Shown: piece after piece, positions 47,699-59,400 of the stretch
How the letters are laid out: each line of letters begins with the position of its first letter
Numbering within the stretch: position 1 is the first letter of the stretch
Assembly (NCBI RefSeq): GCF_014898815.1
Contig: NW_026515548.1
Span: forward strand, 788,501 to 852,500
DNA length: 64,000 nucleotides
Direction: 5' to 3'
Source: Panonychus citri
Taxonomy: Eukaryota; Arthropoda; Arachnida; Trombidiformes; Tetranychidae
The notes under the pieces: model-generated
Told to the model about the DNA's origin: nothing
The model's database searches: none
What the model saw: only the letters and a program-made list of their open reading frames with translations
Position numbers and translations under genes: made by a program

Positions 47699-48656
47699 TA
47701 GGTTGAGGTCATTTATAGTACAAAAGTTATTCAAAAAAGGTCAAGATGGCCGACCAAGAAATGAGAGCGGTGATTAGAAATTATTTTTTAAACGGTTCAA
47801 CTATAGCGAAATGTAAAGAGGAAATGGACAAACATTATGGTGGTCGATCACCTAGTGCTAGTAGTATAAAATGGTGGTTTCAACAATTCAAACTTGGACG
47901 GACCGACTTGAGTGATAGGCCGAAACCCGGAGCCGCTCAACAAATTGATATTCCGTCTTTGGGACACTCTGTATTGAAGGCCATCAAAGGTGATAGAAAA
48001 ACTTCCTTGCGTGAATTATCAGGACAGTTTAAGGTTGGATATAGTACCATTCATAAGGTTGTTAAGGACCATTTAGGCCTAAAAAAGCTAACTACCGTTG
48101 CCGTTCCTCATAATTTATCCGATGCAAATAAGGAAGAAAGGGTTAAGTGTTCAACGGAGATGTTGCGTAAGTATAACGCTAAGCCAGGACCATTTATGAA
48201 GTATCTTTTCACAATGGATGAAACTTGGATACCTCTCTATGACCCTTTGTCTCGAACTGAGTCAATGGAATGGGTCAGTGACCGGTCAGAGGTCAGTCAA
48301 AGGCCAACATCGAGCCAGAGAGACAAAAAGGCAATGGCCTGTGTTTATTGGGATGGCCAAGGCATCATAAAGATTTTTTGGCTTAATGATGGAGAAACAG
48401 TCAACGGCGATGTTTATCGATCACAACTCGTCGAAATTGACCCACTGGTTCGTGCCCGTCATCGTTCAAATAAGCGAACTCCATTGTTCCTTCAAGACAA
48501 TGCAAGACCTCACAAGGCGGCGCTTACTATGGACAAAATAAAGGAATTGGGTTGGACTACGTTGACGCATCCTCCGTATTCTCCAGACTTAGCCCCAAGC
48601 GACTACTTTTTATTCTCAAACTTGAAAAGATTTACCCGAGGCCAAAAATTTTCGAC
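47699..48656 (+). mobile_element. Mariner transposon, 3' truncated
   Basis: The left end appears to be near TTAGGTTGAGGTC at about 47698, roughly 50 bp before the transposase ATG. The transposase frame is continuous from 47746 until it is replaced by STRAD sequence at 48657. The transposase C-terminal tail and the 3' terminal inverted repeat are absent, so the element cannot move by itself. The exact left TIR boundary is an inference. Confidence 0.8.
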
Positions 48657-49434
48657 CAATGCAAAAACGAACCTTAATTGGTTAGCACCTGAACTACTGG
48701 AACAAAATCTTCTTGGTTATACATCAACTTCGGACATTTACTCTCTTGGTATAACTTGTTGTGAACTCGCCAATGGTTGTGTCCCTTTCTCTGATCTTCA
48801 GCCAACGGAAATGCTGTTGGACAAATTAACGGGAAATTTTCCCAGACCCATTGATTCAAATTGTGGAGAACTATCAGAATTACCTACTAATGGTAATTAT
48901 AATTTTTCCACATTTAGTAATCTCCAATAATCTCCAATCAACCTTTTTCTTTTTCTTCTTCTCCTTCTCCTTCAATGATTAGATTATATTATGCTTCTAA
49001 TCAATTCACTCTCAATCTAATCAAACTCTTGATGAAATTCACCAATTGTTCACTAATTACTATTTTATATCTTTTCTCTTGTTTTAGATTTAAATGAGGA
49101 AGAACGGCTTAGATACGAAGCTTATCGAAATCGACGATTCAGTTCTCATTTTCATACATTCACTGTTGATCTTTGTCTCCATCATGATCCATACAAAAGG
49201 TTAGTTAATTGCGAGAATTTAAATCGACGATTATTAATTTTGATTCATCTTTTTTTACCTCTTCTACTTTTACTAATCAATTTGGATGCTATTAAATGGT
49301 AACGCTTCCTCTTTGGATGTTTACAATTACTCAGACCGTCTGCTGCACAATTACTTAACCATAAATTCATCAAACAATTAAAGAAACTGGATAGTGGTAC
49401 AAACTTGCTGACAATATTAAATCGGGATAGTTGA
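47746..49434 (+). CDS. Chimeric mariner transposase-STRAD C-lobe
   Basis: A single open frame runs from ATG 47746 through the mariner transposase straight into STRAD sequence. Residues 1-304 are transposase: a helix-turn-helix N-terminus (SASSIKWWFQQFKLGRTDLS), a VPHNLS linker, and the catalytic aspartates in FTMDETWI, FLQDNARPH and LAPSDYFLF. The last two are 34 residues apart, the mariner DD34D signature, so the triad is complete. Residue 305 equals STRAD residue 178 (NAKTNLNWLAPELL..). The STRAD introns are retained with correct sites (exons 47746-48892, 49088-49199, 49335-49434) and would give 452 aa in frame. Unspliced, the frame ends at 48930 (394 aa). The fusion holds only the pseudokinase C-lobe. 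Expression is unknown, but no lesion is seen; it resembles SETMAR-type capture with the order reversed. Confidence 0.72.
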
Positions 49435-51065
49435 TGACTTTCTGTTTCTCTCTCTTACTCTAATTGTTTATCATTTTGTAACAAAAATATATCAAACCGT
49501 TGGTTCTATGTTTATATTCAATTAACAACAATTAAGGTTACCTTCAAAGTTAGTTAATCAATTTCATGCGATTTTCAATGACAATTTGTAAACAGAATCA
49601 CAACAAAAAAAACTGGATAATTTATCAAATTGTAAATGTAACAATTATCCTGATCATCTGCCTGAGAATTACAAATTGTGAACAAATTTGAGAAACTAAA
49701 TCAATCAATAGTTTAACTCATTCAACAAGTAATAGCAAGTGTCTTAATTAACTACAATTTTCGCCATTGATTAAACTGTTACAATTTCCAAATTTACTAA
49801 AAAATTTTTCGTGTATCAAATTAACTCTTCCAGTAAAAAAAGTCTTGATAACAATTTGATTTTCTGTCTTGATCATTAATCTTTATTTTGTCTCATTCAC
49901 ATTTCGTAATTAAATTTTATTTCGATTTGTGATTATAATTAAAATTTCCATCGGTAAAATAAATAGTAGAATTGAACATAGTCTCAATAATTTGAAGTTC
50001 GGGTGTTTAGTTTTGTGTGAATAGAATTGAGAATGATTATCTTGATGATTTCATCTTTTCTCTGATTGTTTTGTTTTACTTTTTTATTCTACCCTAAAAA
50101 TTATAAATTATCTCTTTTTGATTATAAATGATGATGATTATATAAAATATGGATCAGAAATAAAATAGATTGATGATGTTAGTAGTAGGCGGCTTTCAAT
50201 TAGATATGAAAACATCTCACAGACAATTGTATTTACATGTGAACTCCGAATTAGTGTTCATTTAATTTAGTAGAGATAATGTAATTGTGGTTATAATTAC
50301 TATGAGGATAATAATTAAACATAAGTAGATGACAGTCTTTTTACGACGAGCCTTTTTGTGGTAGATCACTGCTTTAGCTGTTTCTTCATTGGCTTTGGCT
50401 ACATAATTTTTGGTTTCAACGACTTGGTGTTCAATCCGGTCGACCATATCTCCCTGAGAATCAACCAGCACCGCCATGTCCAGGAAAAGATCATGAAGCT
50501 CTTTGATGCTTTTCTCCAGTTTGATTATATCTGCATGACGAGCGGTTATGTCAGCCAATGTTTGCTTGGCTGCTTTCGAATCGGCTAAAATACGTTGGGT
50601 GAAAATTTCTGGATCTTTACTTTCCAACAATTCTTCCAATCCTTCATCGGTGGTACTGTTTCCGGTAACTTCTAATTGCGCCTTGATAACTTGTTTACAC
50701 TTTTCTCTATATTCAATCTGTGCGTTATTGTATTGATGCATGATATCAGCAAAGCGTTTGGATAAAGCTGAATGTTGGGTAAATCTAATCCGATAAAGTG
50801 CAGATGATTTATCGACACCCTCCATGGAAATCATTGAATTTTCTATATCCTTAAGCTTATTTTTAATTTTGGTCGCTGATTTTTTAATCGATGACATAAG
50901 AGCCTCCAAATCTTCATCACCACTTTCATTTAAAGGCGAGGCAATGGCAGCAGAAAACTTTTTCATCTCCTCTATTTGAGAACACAGATGATCCAATGTT
51001 TCCTGTATAATAGTTACCTCATTAAAAAAACTTTCCATGAATTTAGGTCCTTCTTCCAGTTTGAT
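48657..51065 (+). repeat. Segmental duplication, derived copy (STRAD 3' half + syntaxin-1)
   Basis: This is the copy of 8761-11181, 2409 bp against 2421 bp. Differences include a shorter CT run, loss of a TTAA unit after STRAD exon 2, an inserted TTCTCC, and a few synonymous changes. The left junction shares CAAT with the mariner sequence. The right junction is in the syntaxin-1 N-terminal coding region after TTTGAT. Both genes are truncated by the edges. Confidence 0.93.
50262..51038 (-). pseudogene. Syntaxin-1 duplicate lacking its 5' end
   Basis: The frame is nearly identical to syntaxin-1 residues 37-294, with Habc, SNARE motif and membrane span intact and no stops. It loses the first 30-odd residues (the N-terminal peptide region) and the promoter at the duplication edge near 51065. 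An in-frame Met (MESFFNEV) at 51038 could start a 258-aa protein if a new promoter were recruited. The near-absence of change suggests a recent copy. Confidence 0.82.
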
Positions 51066-51769
51066 AATCTTTTCTCTATATTGAATGGAGCTGAATCTCG
51101 ATTAAATCTCATCATTCTTGTCTCAAGTCATAATCCTTAATCATAATAGTCTGAATACCTTTCATCACCTCAGTTAAAATCATTTACATCATTCAGTATA
51201 TTTTGAAATGAATGATGTTTGTAAATTGTATCTCTATTCGCATTTCTATCAAATTACTCAAATATTAATCACTTTTAATTATCCAGATTGGATTAAAAAA
51301 TTAACATTGATTAAGTAATAATATTAACCTCAAGTTTCATTTTGTAAATTTCTACCCCTCTAGATGGCAGCTCGGTCGTCTTGGATATTATCAAATAATT
51401 AACTTAATTGCTTGAAGATTATTTAATTGTAACCTATTCTCAACCTTCAATCTATTAGTTTAGTTATCTTATTTAAAATGTTCAGAGCTTAACACATAAT
51501 TATATAACAGTCATAAGTCACTTATTTTGATTAAATTAATTCAATTTGTTGTGATATTAAACTATCTTGTGAGATGAAATCACAGCATTCTCAAGGGATA
51601 ATAGCTTCTAATTAATTGCTATAACCTAAATTCCGAGGGAAAAGATGATAAACAATTAAGGTAAATAGATTGATAATTTGACTACAAATTTAACACCAAA
51701 CGAAAATGAAATTTGATTAGATTAAGTGATTTGGTGAATTAAATAACTATGAACAAGATTTAAATTCCC
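51066..51769. other. Non-coding spacer
   Basis: AT-rich sequence between the duplicated syntaxin-1 fragment and the unrecognised gene. Nothing was identified. Confidence 0.4.
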
Positions 51770-52512
51770 TCATCCTGACCGAGTTTCCGTTGCTACAGTT
51801 GATTCTGTTACAATGGAACCGGTTGAATCCTTGAGGATATTGTTGGTAACTCGGGTGGTTGTTGTTTCGGTGAAAGTTGTTTTAGTCAAAACTTCAGTAT
51901 ATAAACCGGCCATCGATGGTGGTGGTGGCAATTCAGCTTCCAGAGTTTCATGAGGTTTAAGAACTTGGTGTTTCTCTATCCTTACAACTACAGGGGGTTT
52001 CGAGAAGCTAGAATGTGTCGTTGTTTCGTTTAGTTGCTGATTGGCACCTAATAAATTTCCATGAAAAAGGAGATGAAAATCAAGAATTACTTGAGGCCGA
52101 TTGAACAAATAGAGAGAAAGAGATCTCATCTTCCTACCAGGTAAAATACTTTTTCACATAATATTGACATTTGTTAATTACCTGTTTGATTTAATGCACT
52201 AATAGAGGCACTTGACTTCAAGGTTTGAGAGGCACTGTTGTTAAATGGCGTAGATGAAGTGGTGAAGGTGGAATTGGAGGGTAACGTTGAATAGGACGAG
52301 GATGTTGTCAGTGTTGTTGTCGGTGGTGTCACGGTGGTGGATGGATTGAAAACAGTCAGATCACCTTTTAGGCCGGTTAATCTGGTGAATACTGAATATG
52401 TTGGCTTTGAAGAGTTTGATCCCCCGACTCCACCCGAATCATGGCTTATATTACTTAATGATCTTAAAGAAGGTCTTTTGTAAGATCCAGTGAATTTTGG
52501 TCTATTAGCCAT
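51770..52512 (-). CDS. Unrecognised Ser/Thr-rich protein, two exons
   Basis: Exons 52182-52512 and 51770-52047 join in phase 1 (CAG/GTAATT donor, ATTAG acceptor) and would give 202 aa from ATG 52512. The sequence is Ser/Thr/Asn-rich and looks disordered: GSYKRPSLRSLSNISHDSGG early, VFTRLTGLKGDLTVFNPS next, then many Thr-Ser runs, and KPPVVVRIEKHQVLKPHE and TKTTFTETTTTRVTNN near the end. No domain, signal peptide or membrane segment is visible. The open frame continues upstream of the ATG for about 20 codons (SHPYTGLSSASY), so this may be the cytoplasmic tail of a larger protein whose 5' exons are missing. It lies on the same strand and directly downstream of the broken contactin-like fragments, but a link is not shown. 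Confidence 0.5.
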
Positions 52513-53509
52513 GTAGGATGCCGATGAAAGGCCAGTGTAAGGATGAGAATTATATTCGCTTTTTGGTTGTCAATGCAATCATAAAATTAATAATCTTTTC
52601 TCTCAAAAGGTTGTAAAGGAAAAAAGTTTCATAAAACAGTAAAATTTGCTTCATTGTTGTTCGAGCCGATACAAAGTATTCAGTGTTTGGACATAAAGCA
52701 ACGATGACATCATTCTTATTGCTGTCGATTAAGTCAAGTACGATGATGGACAGAATCAGAAGAGGCATTTATTCTGTAAAGTGGACTGACATCGGAAGGT
52801 AGACTAGATCCAAGATCATTGTAAGCAGATACTCTGAACTCAAAGATGCTCCATGGAGAGAGATTATTAGCTCGAACATTGAAGTTGAACTCCTGAAGTT
52901 TTCGCGATTTACTCCAGTAGACAAAATGTGATCAGCTAATACAATCCATGAAGAATTTTGATTAGTTCGACCCTCAATCTTATAAGAGAGTATTTGTCTT
53001 TCATTAGAAGCACCACCACTCCAATGGATGGAAGCAGAAGTAGCATTTATTATATCGGCTAAAACACCGCCGAAAAAACACCAAAATTCTAATACAATAA
53101 GCCATTTTATTTGTATTTTAGTGACTTTAAATTTTTACTTTTGCTACCTTCTATTGACCTTTCCTTGACATTGAATCTCTTTGTTTTCTTTCTATCTCTC
53201 TCTTTTACTTTCTCATATATTTTTTTCTTGTCTTCAGATCTTCAATGTCTTAAGGTCAAACTTTTCTGAACGAAAACCAAAGACAAGTTCTTTCGGATAT
53301 GTAAATAATTAAAATAATCCGAATAATATTCCATGCAATTGGAATGATGTTCTTAGAGAGATCCAATCATGGACACCATCCAGGCATCAATGGACCATGC
53401 TGTAATAGAAAATTCCACTGCCACACTTTCACTGAAGGTGTGTATGATATACAGGGCAATTCAGCTAACTTGTTAGTTTTCTTTTCACGATTACTCCAAA
53501 ATCACTTGA

Positions 53510-54207
53510 CCGATAGGGTCCATATTTCGTCTACGGAAGTTTGACCGATACTCAGTTGTCATATTTCAAGGTCAAGGTTATTCATGAAAGAACGCACTTG
53601 AAGGTCATTTGAAGAACTTTTCGAAAACTAAAAATTTCTAGTTTTCGAAAAGTCTTTATTACCTTATTTTTTTCTTCAACTCTTCTTCTTTTTCTTCTTC
53701 AACAACATCAACTCTTCTTCTTCTTCATTAACTCTTCACTTCCTCTTCTCAAAAATTTAATTTTTTTTCTACAAATGGCTCAAGTAGTTGTTGATATCGC
53801 CAGTATTAATGTTAACCAGAGAAAATTTCTGGTTGATTTATTCTGGTGAGATGGAAATAACCTGATTGATTGGGATGAAAAACTTTTCATCTTTCAACGT
53901 TTAATTCATCCAGAAGCTCAAAATCCTCATCAATCGTCCATTGATGAGGATTCCCTTTTTATACAATAACTGAGGGGATATTCAACGGACTCGAAAAGGC
54001 CTTAGGACACGAAAAAGTTGTTTTAAAATATAAAAGTCACTTTGATCGCCGTAACCGTGACCTTGGCCTGCAATTTTGATCTCTCTCTCTCTCTCTTCTT
54101 TTTCTTTGTTTTCTTTTTTTCATCCAATTGAATAACCTTTACGACCTTGAAATATCACAATTGAGTATCGGTCAAACTTCCATAGACGTAATATAGACCC
54201 TATCAGC
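53510..54207. mobile_element. Inverted-repeat element inside the contactin-like fragment
   Basis: About 75 bp at 53510-53586 (CCGATAGGGTCCATATTTCG..) is repeated inverted at 54129-54207, with 80-90 percent agreement by eye. The interior has a short frame (MAQVVVDIASINVNQRKFL) that stops quickly, an AAAACTAGAAATTTTTAGTTTT-type palindrome near 53620-53655, and CT-rich runs. Immediately outside the right arm is the DDE transposase remnant. This is probably a non-autonomous DNA element. Confidence 0.6.
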
Positions 54208-54300
54208 CGATAAAATCTGGTTTTCAGATGAGGCATGTTTCACTCTCACTGGTGAACTCAACAAGCAAAATTATAGATTCTGGGGGGAAGTAGAGTAAGA
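54198..54300 (+). mobile_element. Tc1/mariner-superfamily transposase remnant (arm 2)
   Basis: The frame encodes DKIWFSDEACFTLTGELNKQ followed by NYRFWG, characteristic of DDE transposases in insects (IWFSDEA..NKQN.RFWG). Only this short piece survives, and it is fused antisense to the degraded FN3 region. It overlaps the edge of the inverted segmental duplication. Confidence 0.55.
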
Positions 54301-54723
54301 AGAGGAAGAGAGTATTTGTCTTCCATTAGAAGCACCGTCACTCCAATCATTGGATTCAAATGGATGGAGGCAGAAGTGGCATTTATAACATCGGCTAAAA
54401 CACTGCCTGGAGGGTTTGGTGGACCATCAACAATCAATTCTTTTGAATGAGCAATAGTGTCAACCGCTGAGCGAATCAAACAAGTGTAGTTACCAGACTC
54501 GGCGAAAGTAATTCCTCGAATCTTGAGATAACCCGGTTTATTGTCGACTGTGAATTTCCATGAGTTGTACTGATCGACTTTGATACCATTATGGAGCCAA
54601 ATGAAAGAAATGTCCAGCTTGGAATCAGAATTGGCATCACAAGGCATTTGAATGGTGTCATTTACTATGGCAACGAGTTTGGGTCTTGGATATTCAGCAA
54701 ATGTTTGGCTATCGAAGACAGTT

Positions 54724-54985
54724 TAGAGATGGGCGATATTTGAAAAAAATATCATCGAACGATATCGATACTCCGATTTTAAATATCTATATGATCGATA
54801 TTTAGCGAAAGAGAAAAAGACAGAGAAAGAAGTAAGAGAAAAAGAAAAGTTTTAAAAAATCGATAAAAAATCTTAAAGACTCACATATGATGAAAAGAAA
54901 TAGAATTATTAATGGATATTTTTTTTCTTGTATCGATAAAAATCGACACCCAAAATATCGATATCGATAATATCGCCCATCACTA
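54724..54985. mobile_element. hAT-type MITE, 262 bp, with 8 bp target duplication
   Basis: The ends are TAGAGATGGGCGATAT and ATATCGCCCATCACTA, a 16 bp terminal inverted repeat with one mismatch. Flanks are AGACAGTT at 54716-54723 and again at 54986-54993. The empty site is preserved in arm 1, where the single AGACAGTT (minus-strand sense AACTGTCT) sits at 33404-33411 in uninterrupted sequence. The interior is rich in ATCGAT words and has no coding capacity. Confidence 0.92.
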
Positions 54986-55590
54986 AGACAGTTAGATATC
55001 CTTTGCTTTGATCTCGACCATATTTGTTTCTGGCAACACAAATGTACCAACCTTCATCCTCTTTACGAACTTGATTGATTGTCAGTAATTCGGAGTTTGA
55101 TCGCAATGGTGAATCATTTAGTAGCCATTGGAAAGATGGAGCTGGTAGAGCTTCAGGTGAACAAGTGATTGAAAACTTGGAGCCAAGAGCAGCGTACATA
55201 TCCTTGAGTGGGTGACGTCTAAATGTTGGCTTGATACCAGATACTTTCAATTGAGCAGAACTGAAGTTGTTACCGAGTTCATTGTAAGCACGACATTGAT
55301 ACATTCCATTGTCTCTGTCAGGGTTAGCAGCTTCGATGGTTAGAACATTATCTTCAATCTTAATTCTTTGCGAGTCTTCTTGAGGGATGGTGTTGCCTCG
55401 AAGTTCAACTCCATTTTTGTACCAATTATATTTAACTTGGGGAATTCCAAATGCTTCACATTTCCAGATGAGGTTGGTTCCAACATCGATCACCTTATCT
55501 CTTAATCCTTTGGTAAATACAGGCAGTGATTGGACTCGGAGAAAAGTCGATGATTTGATGGATTCGGTGGATTCGGTGGGTTTGATCAGG

Positions 55591-56465
55591 CTAATAATAA
55601 TAATCGATTATGTTTATCGCACCAAGTCACTTGTCTATTGAAACTTCGAGGAAAACCAATAAAGAGACGAAAGTGTTGAACTCGAGGGTGAATAATCCTT
55701 CTTTCGACTAGAAATGGAACTTTTTTAAAATTCGAAAAGTAAAAGAACAAGCAACTTTATCACTATTGTTCTCACTCGACTATGATGAGTAGACAAAGTG
55801 AACGAATGTTCTTGTGATGAATGAAAAGTTTCTCAGGCCGATTTGATTATTGATTAAAGATGAGAAAAGACCGACGCATAAGATGAGAACCAGTCGCTCA
55901 TTTAAAAAAATGATCTTCTTGCTTCTCATTGGCTGTTACATTTGTTTGGGCCTCACCCTCATTGTCGCTCTTCCAGTTACTGTTGAGTGAACCTTTGGAG
56001 TCGAATCAGGAAGAGGCGCTATTATTATTATTAACCATCGACATTAGCATCAGTGTTATGATTATGATAATGGTTATTATCATTATTATGTAAGGGAGAT
56101 AAATGAATGGGAAAAGTGAGCGAGTGAGCGAGTGAGTGAGAGATGAAATTGAAAATAAAGTTTATCAAAATGATGAACAAAATCCTATAAACTTGATGAT
56201 GATTACAACACCGACATGATCGACATCATCAACTTGATCATCAGAATCAGTAGTGAGTGTGAATTGTGAATTGTGATTTAAAGTAAAAGTAAAAGTAAAA
56301 GTTTCCATCTTTTCTGATCACCATCTCCATCGCCATCATCATCATCAATAAGCATAATTATCATCGGATGTTGATTAGTTGTGATTCCAATTGATTGTAA
56401 TGTTTGTGAATTAGTTACAAGTTACCAAGTGATCTTTTGCAATTAGTAAATTGAATCGATTCAAA
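55591..56465. promoter_or_regulatory. Ubx 5' flank (duplicated)
   Basis: About 0.87 kb lies between the contactin-like fragment (-) and the Ubx start codon. It is conserved almost base for base in arm 1 (31935-32808 inverted), so any core promoter was duplicated with the exon. It contains AAGTAAAAGTAAAAGTAAAA at about 56281-56300 and a GAGCGAGTGAGCGAGTGAG run. Confidence 0.5.
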
Positions 56466-59400
56466 ATGATGAACACTAATTTCGACCATAGTTTCTATCA
56501 AACTGGACACGATCCTCACTCAGTTACCTACAGATTTTCGGGTGTATCTTCCTCATTACCATCGTCTTTAAGTGATCCTCATCATCCTCATTCGCATTCA
56601 CATTCTCTTCCTCACCCTCACTCTCACTCTCACCACCATCATCACAATAACAACAACAACAATAGTTATGTGGACAGTTCGGCAGCTTCAGCAGCGGCCA
56701 CTGCAGCAGCGACCGCCGCTGCTACTGCAGCGGTCTCAGGATCGGATGTCAATCCACCTCCTCCAAATTTTTATCCTTGGATGACTCCGATCAGTGGTAA
56801 GCATTTAACTTGAACAATATAATCCAATCACAATCCGAATCACGATCCTTGATAATCAGTTTCACTCTGCTCTTGATTCAACAATAGTCTAATTCAGGTT
56901 ACAATTCAATGAACGACCAACTTAAAATCTGATTAACTCTAATTATGAAACAATCTAATCTTTATGAAAATGTTTATCATCTAAGTACTAAACTCAAGGC
57001 TCTATGGTTAATAACAATCTACTAATTATAGTATTTAACTTATAGTGTTCATTTGTGAGTTGATTATTTCAACTGTGAAATTTATTTTCACAGGTAATTA
57101 TTAACTTTACCTACTAACAGTGTAGACCAACAATCAACAGTAACATGAGATCTGCAACAATCAAAAAAGAAACTAATTATTTAAAAATTAATCAACTGTT
57201 AATTGAATGATAGTTAAACAAAAACTGGATACTAATATTTTATTAGTCGCTAATTGATTAACTCAAAAACTTAATCTTATCAAATGAATAACTTGTAGCC
57301 AATACTTGAAACTATCGAGGTAACAATAAAGTGTTAGCTCAATTAAAACTCAAATCAATTGCAATTTAATCGCAATTAAATTGACTCCAAACTAAATTAC
57401 TAACTTTTAACCATCTTCATCTTCATCCTCATCATCCTCATCATCTTCATCATCGTCTTACAATAAGCTGATAATACGTGACTCTGAAGATGATGATATG
57501 AATCAAGAGAAATGGTTACCTTTGTTACTCTAATTTATTACCCATCTAATTTGAATAATTCAAGGTCCAGTTTTTAGTTAAGAACAACAATTTACACAAT
57601 GAGAATACAATTTAACTTAATCATTTACGTTTCTCTTAATCATAATTAATATGCTCTTATAATTTATTAGATAATTAGTTCGGTTTACGTGAGTTTTAAA
57701 TTAGAAGCAAAAAGTATCAGCTAATGACCATGTAAGCAACATAATTTTCTCAATAAATTATTAAAATAATTATAATTATTGAGAAAATAATTAGAAGCAA
57801 ATATTCAATTGATTAATAATAATGATATTTAAACCGTTAAGATGATGATTGTGCTTATTTCATATGTACGATTGTGTTTCAAGCTAAAGTCAATCCTGAA
57901 TGGATTGTTAATTGTTGATGATAATATTAATACAATGATGATAATGATGATACTCAGAGATTGTAATAAAGATATTGAATGAGATTCTTGAATGAGACAC
58001 ATAAAGTAACACATTGAGTAATAAAATGAAGATGATAACAATTGATTCGTATGTAATAATAATAATAAAATGTTTAAAGAGTTGATTGAGACTTTGATTG
58101 GAATCGGATAAGTTTGACTGAGTGAAAGAAATAAAAACAAAGCGAGAAAATCAATAAAATGACAATTTTTTATTATCTAAACATTATTTTTACTCAAGAC
58201 AACATCCTGAAGACATTTGTCATTCAAATGGTTTCTCATGTTAATGATAATGATGATGATAATTGTTACGATGATGATTATGATTACCATTCAAGTAGCT
58301 TATGGGAATTTCTCGGTAAAAATCATCGGAAAGGAAACAGTTTCTTTTAGATTGATTATGAAATTTATTAGAAGAAAAAAAAAGTAAGAAATTATGAGAA
58401 TGATGAAGAGATGAGATGAAGATGGTGAAACGGAAAACGATTTTTACGATGTTCGAATTGACATTGGCATATAAGGCAGAAAGACTACTAGTAGTTAAGA
58501 AGCAAAGATGACCTGAAGTTTTTACGACTGTTAGAGTTTAGGCAACCACAAAATGTTGGATAATCACAAAGAAGAAGAAGATGAAGAAGAGATGCTGAGA
58601 AGGATGTGGAAGAAAGGGAAAAGGGAAGATGGCGAAGATGAAGAAAATGGAGAATTTTTCTCTCTGGTTATATAACAGCCTATATAGAAAAGAATTATGT
58701 TCTAAAAAGAAGAGGGGAAAAGGATGGAAGCCATTTTGTCTTCCTATGAGTGCAGATGATGATTCTCTCTCTCTCTCTCCATCTCCATCTCATTGATCTC
58801 TCATCGTTTATGGTCATCATATTTAACCATGAGAATAGACTCATGTCCAGTAACTTCTGAATTTTTTTTCTACCTTTACTTTTATGATAGAGAATTAGAG
58901 TGAGATGATGATGCAAAACTTTTCTCTTTCTCTTTAGTTAATTGGATCATTCTAATGGTCATTCGATATTAGAGTGACCATAACAAAAAGATACTGTGAC
59001 ACAATATTTTCTATTCATTAGCTATGCTTTCATTTGTGTCAATTTCAACCTGCAGTTTTTACCTTTTACCCTGTTTCTGCCCTGAGGCTGTTAAATCTTT
59101 TGCAACTAAAAGCAACACAAAGGTGGTCATCACCTAAGAGCACCTTATGTAACCTTAACTCTCTGTGACCGTTACATACTTTACCTTTTACTTTTATTGC
59201 CTATTTTAAGGTTGACCTTTTCAAAGCCAATAAAACGTTTTAGTTTTAACCTTTTAAATGTCGACCAGAGACTTGGAATAGCTTAAGGCGATTACTGATG
59301 AAAGTGTCCAAATAGTTCACCCAAGTTAACGAAGGCCAATATTGTCGCTCTTCTTACCTAACAAAATGGTTCATCTTTTCTGGTCATTAGTTAATTGATT

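Larger units (their letters stand above)
52770..55590 (-). pseudogene. Contactin-like Ig/FN3 fragment, copy 2 (interrupted)
   Basis: Minus-strand counterpart of 32809-33900. Here the Trp lost in copy 1 is intact (DEGWYICVARNKYGRD) and the Ig frames are open from about 55590 to 54994. The frame is then split by a 262 bp MITE (54724-54985). It resumes at 54715 with the next Ig (ISFIWLHNGIKV, SGNYTCLIRSAV) and the FN3 start (NPPGSVLADVINATSASIH), which runs into transposase debris. A second FN3 stretch with its own start lies at 53060-52776 (ASNERQILSYKIEGRTN, then LSPWSIFEFRVSAYNDLG). It matches arthropod Contactin FN3 but has a one-base deletion near 52904. The first about 45 bp of FN3 is therefore present twice. 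No signal peptide or first exon was found. It is not a working gene. Confidence 0.8.
54200..56838. repeat. Inverted segmental duplication, arm 2
   Basis: Reverse-oriented counterpart of 31565-33935. It is longer by the 262 bp MITE and small indels. It includes Ubx exon 1, its 5' flank and the contactin-like fragment. The arm ends at AGCATTTAACTTGAACAATA..CAATCACAATC, a few tens of bases into the Ubx intron. Confidence 0.93.

Noticed and set aside
51190..51225. Short hairpin containing TTCAGTATA, reminiscent of the Hox microRNA iab-4
   Set aside because: Only an 8 bp stem and a 9-base resemblance are present. The iab-4 mature sequence is not found in the window.
56451..56465. Ubx start at 56451
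   Set aside because: The codon there is TTG. The first ATG in frame is 56466, which gives the MMNTNFDHSFYQ start.
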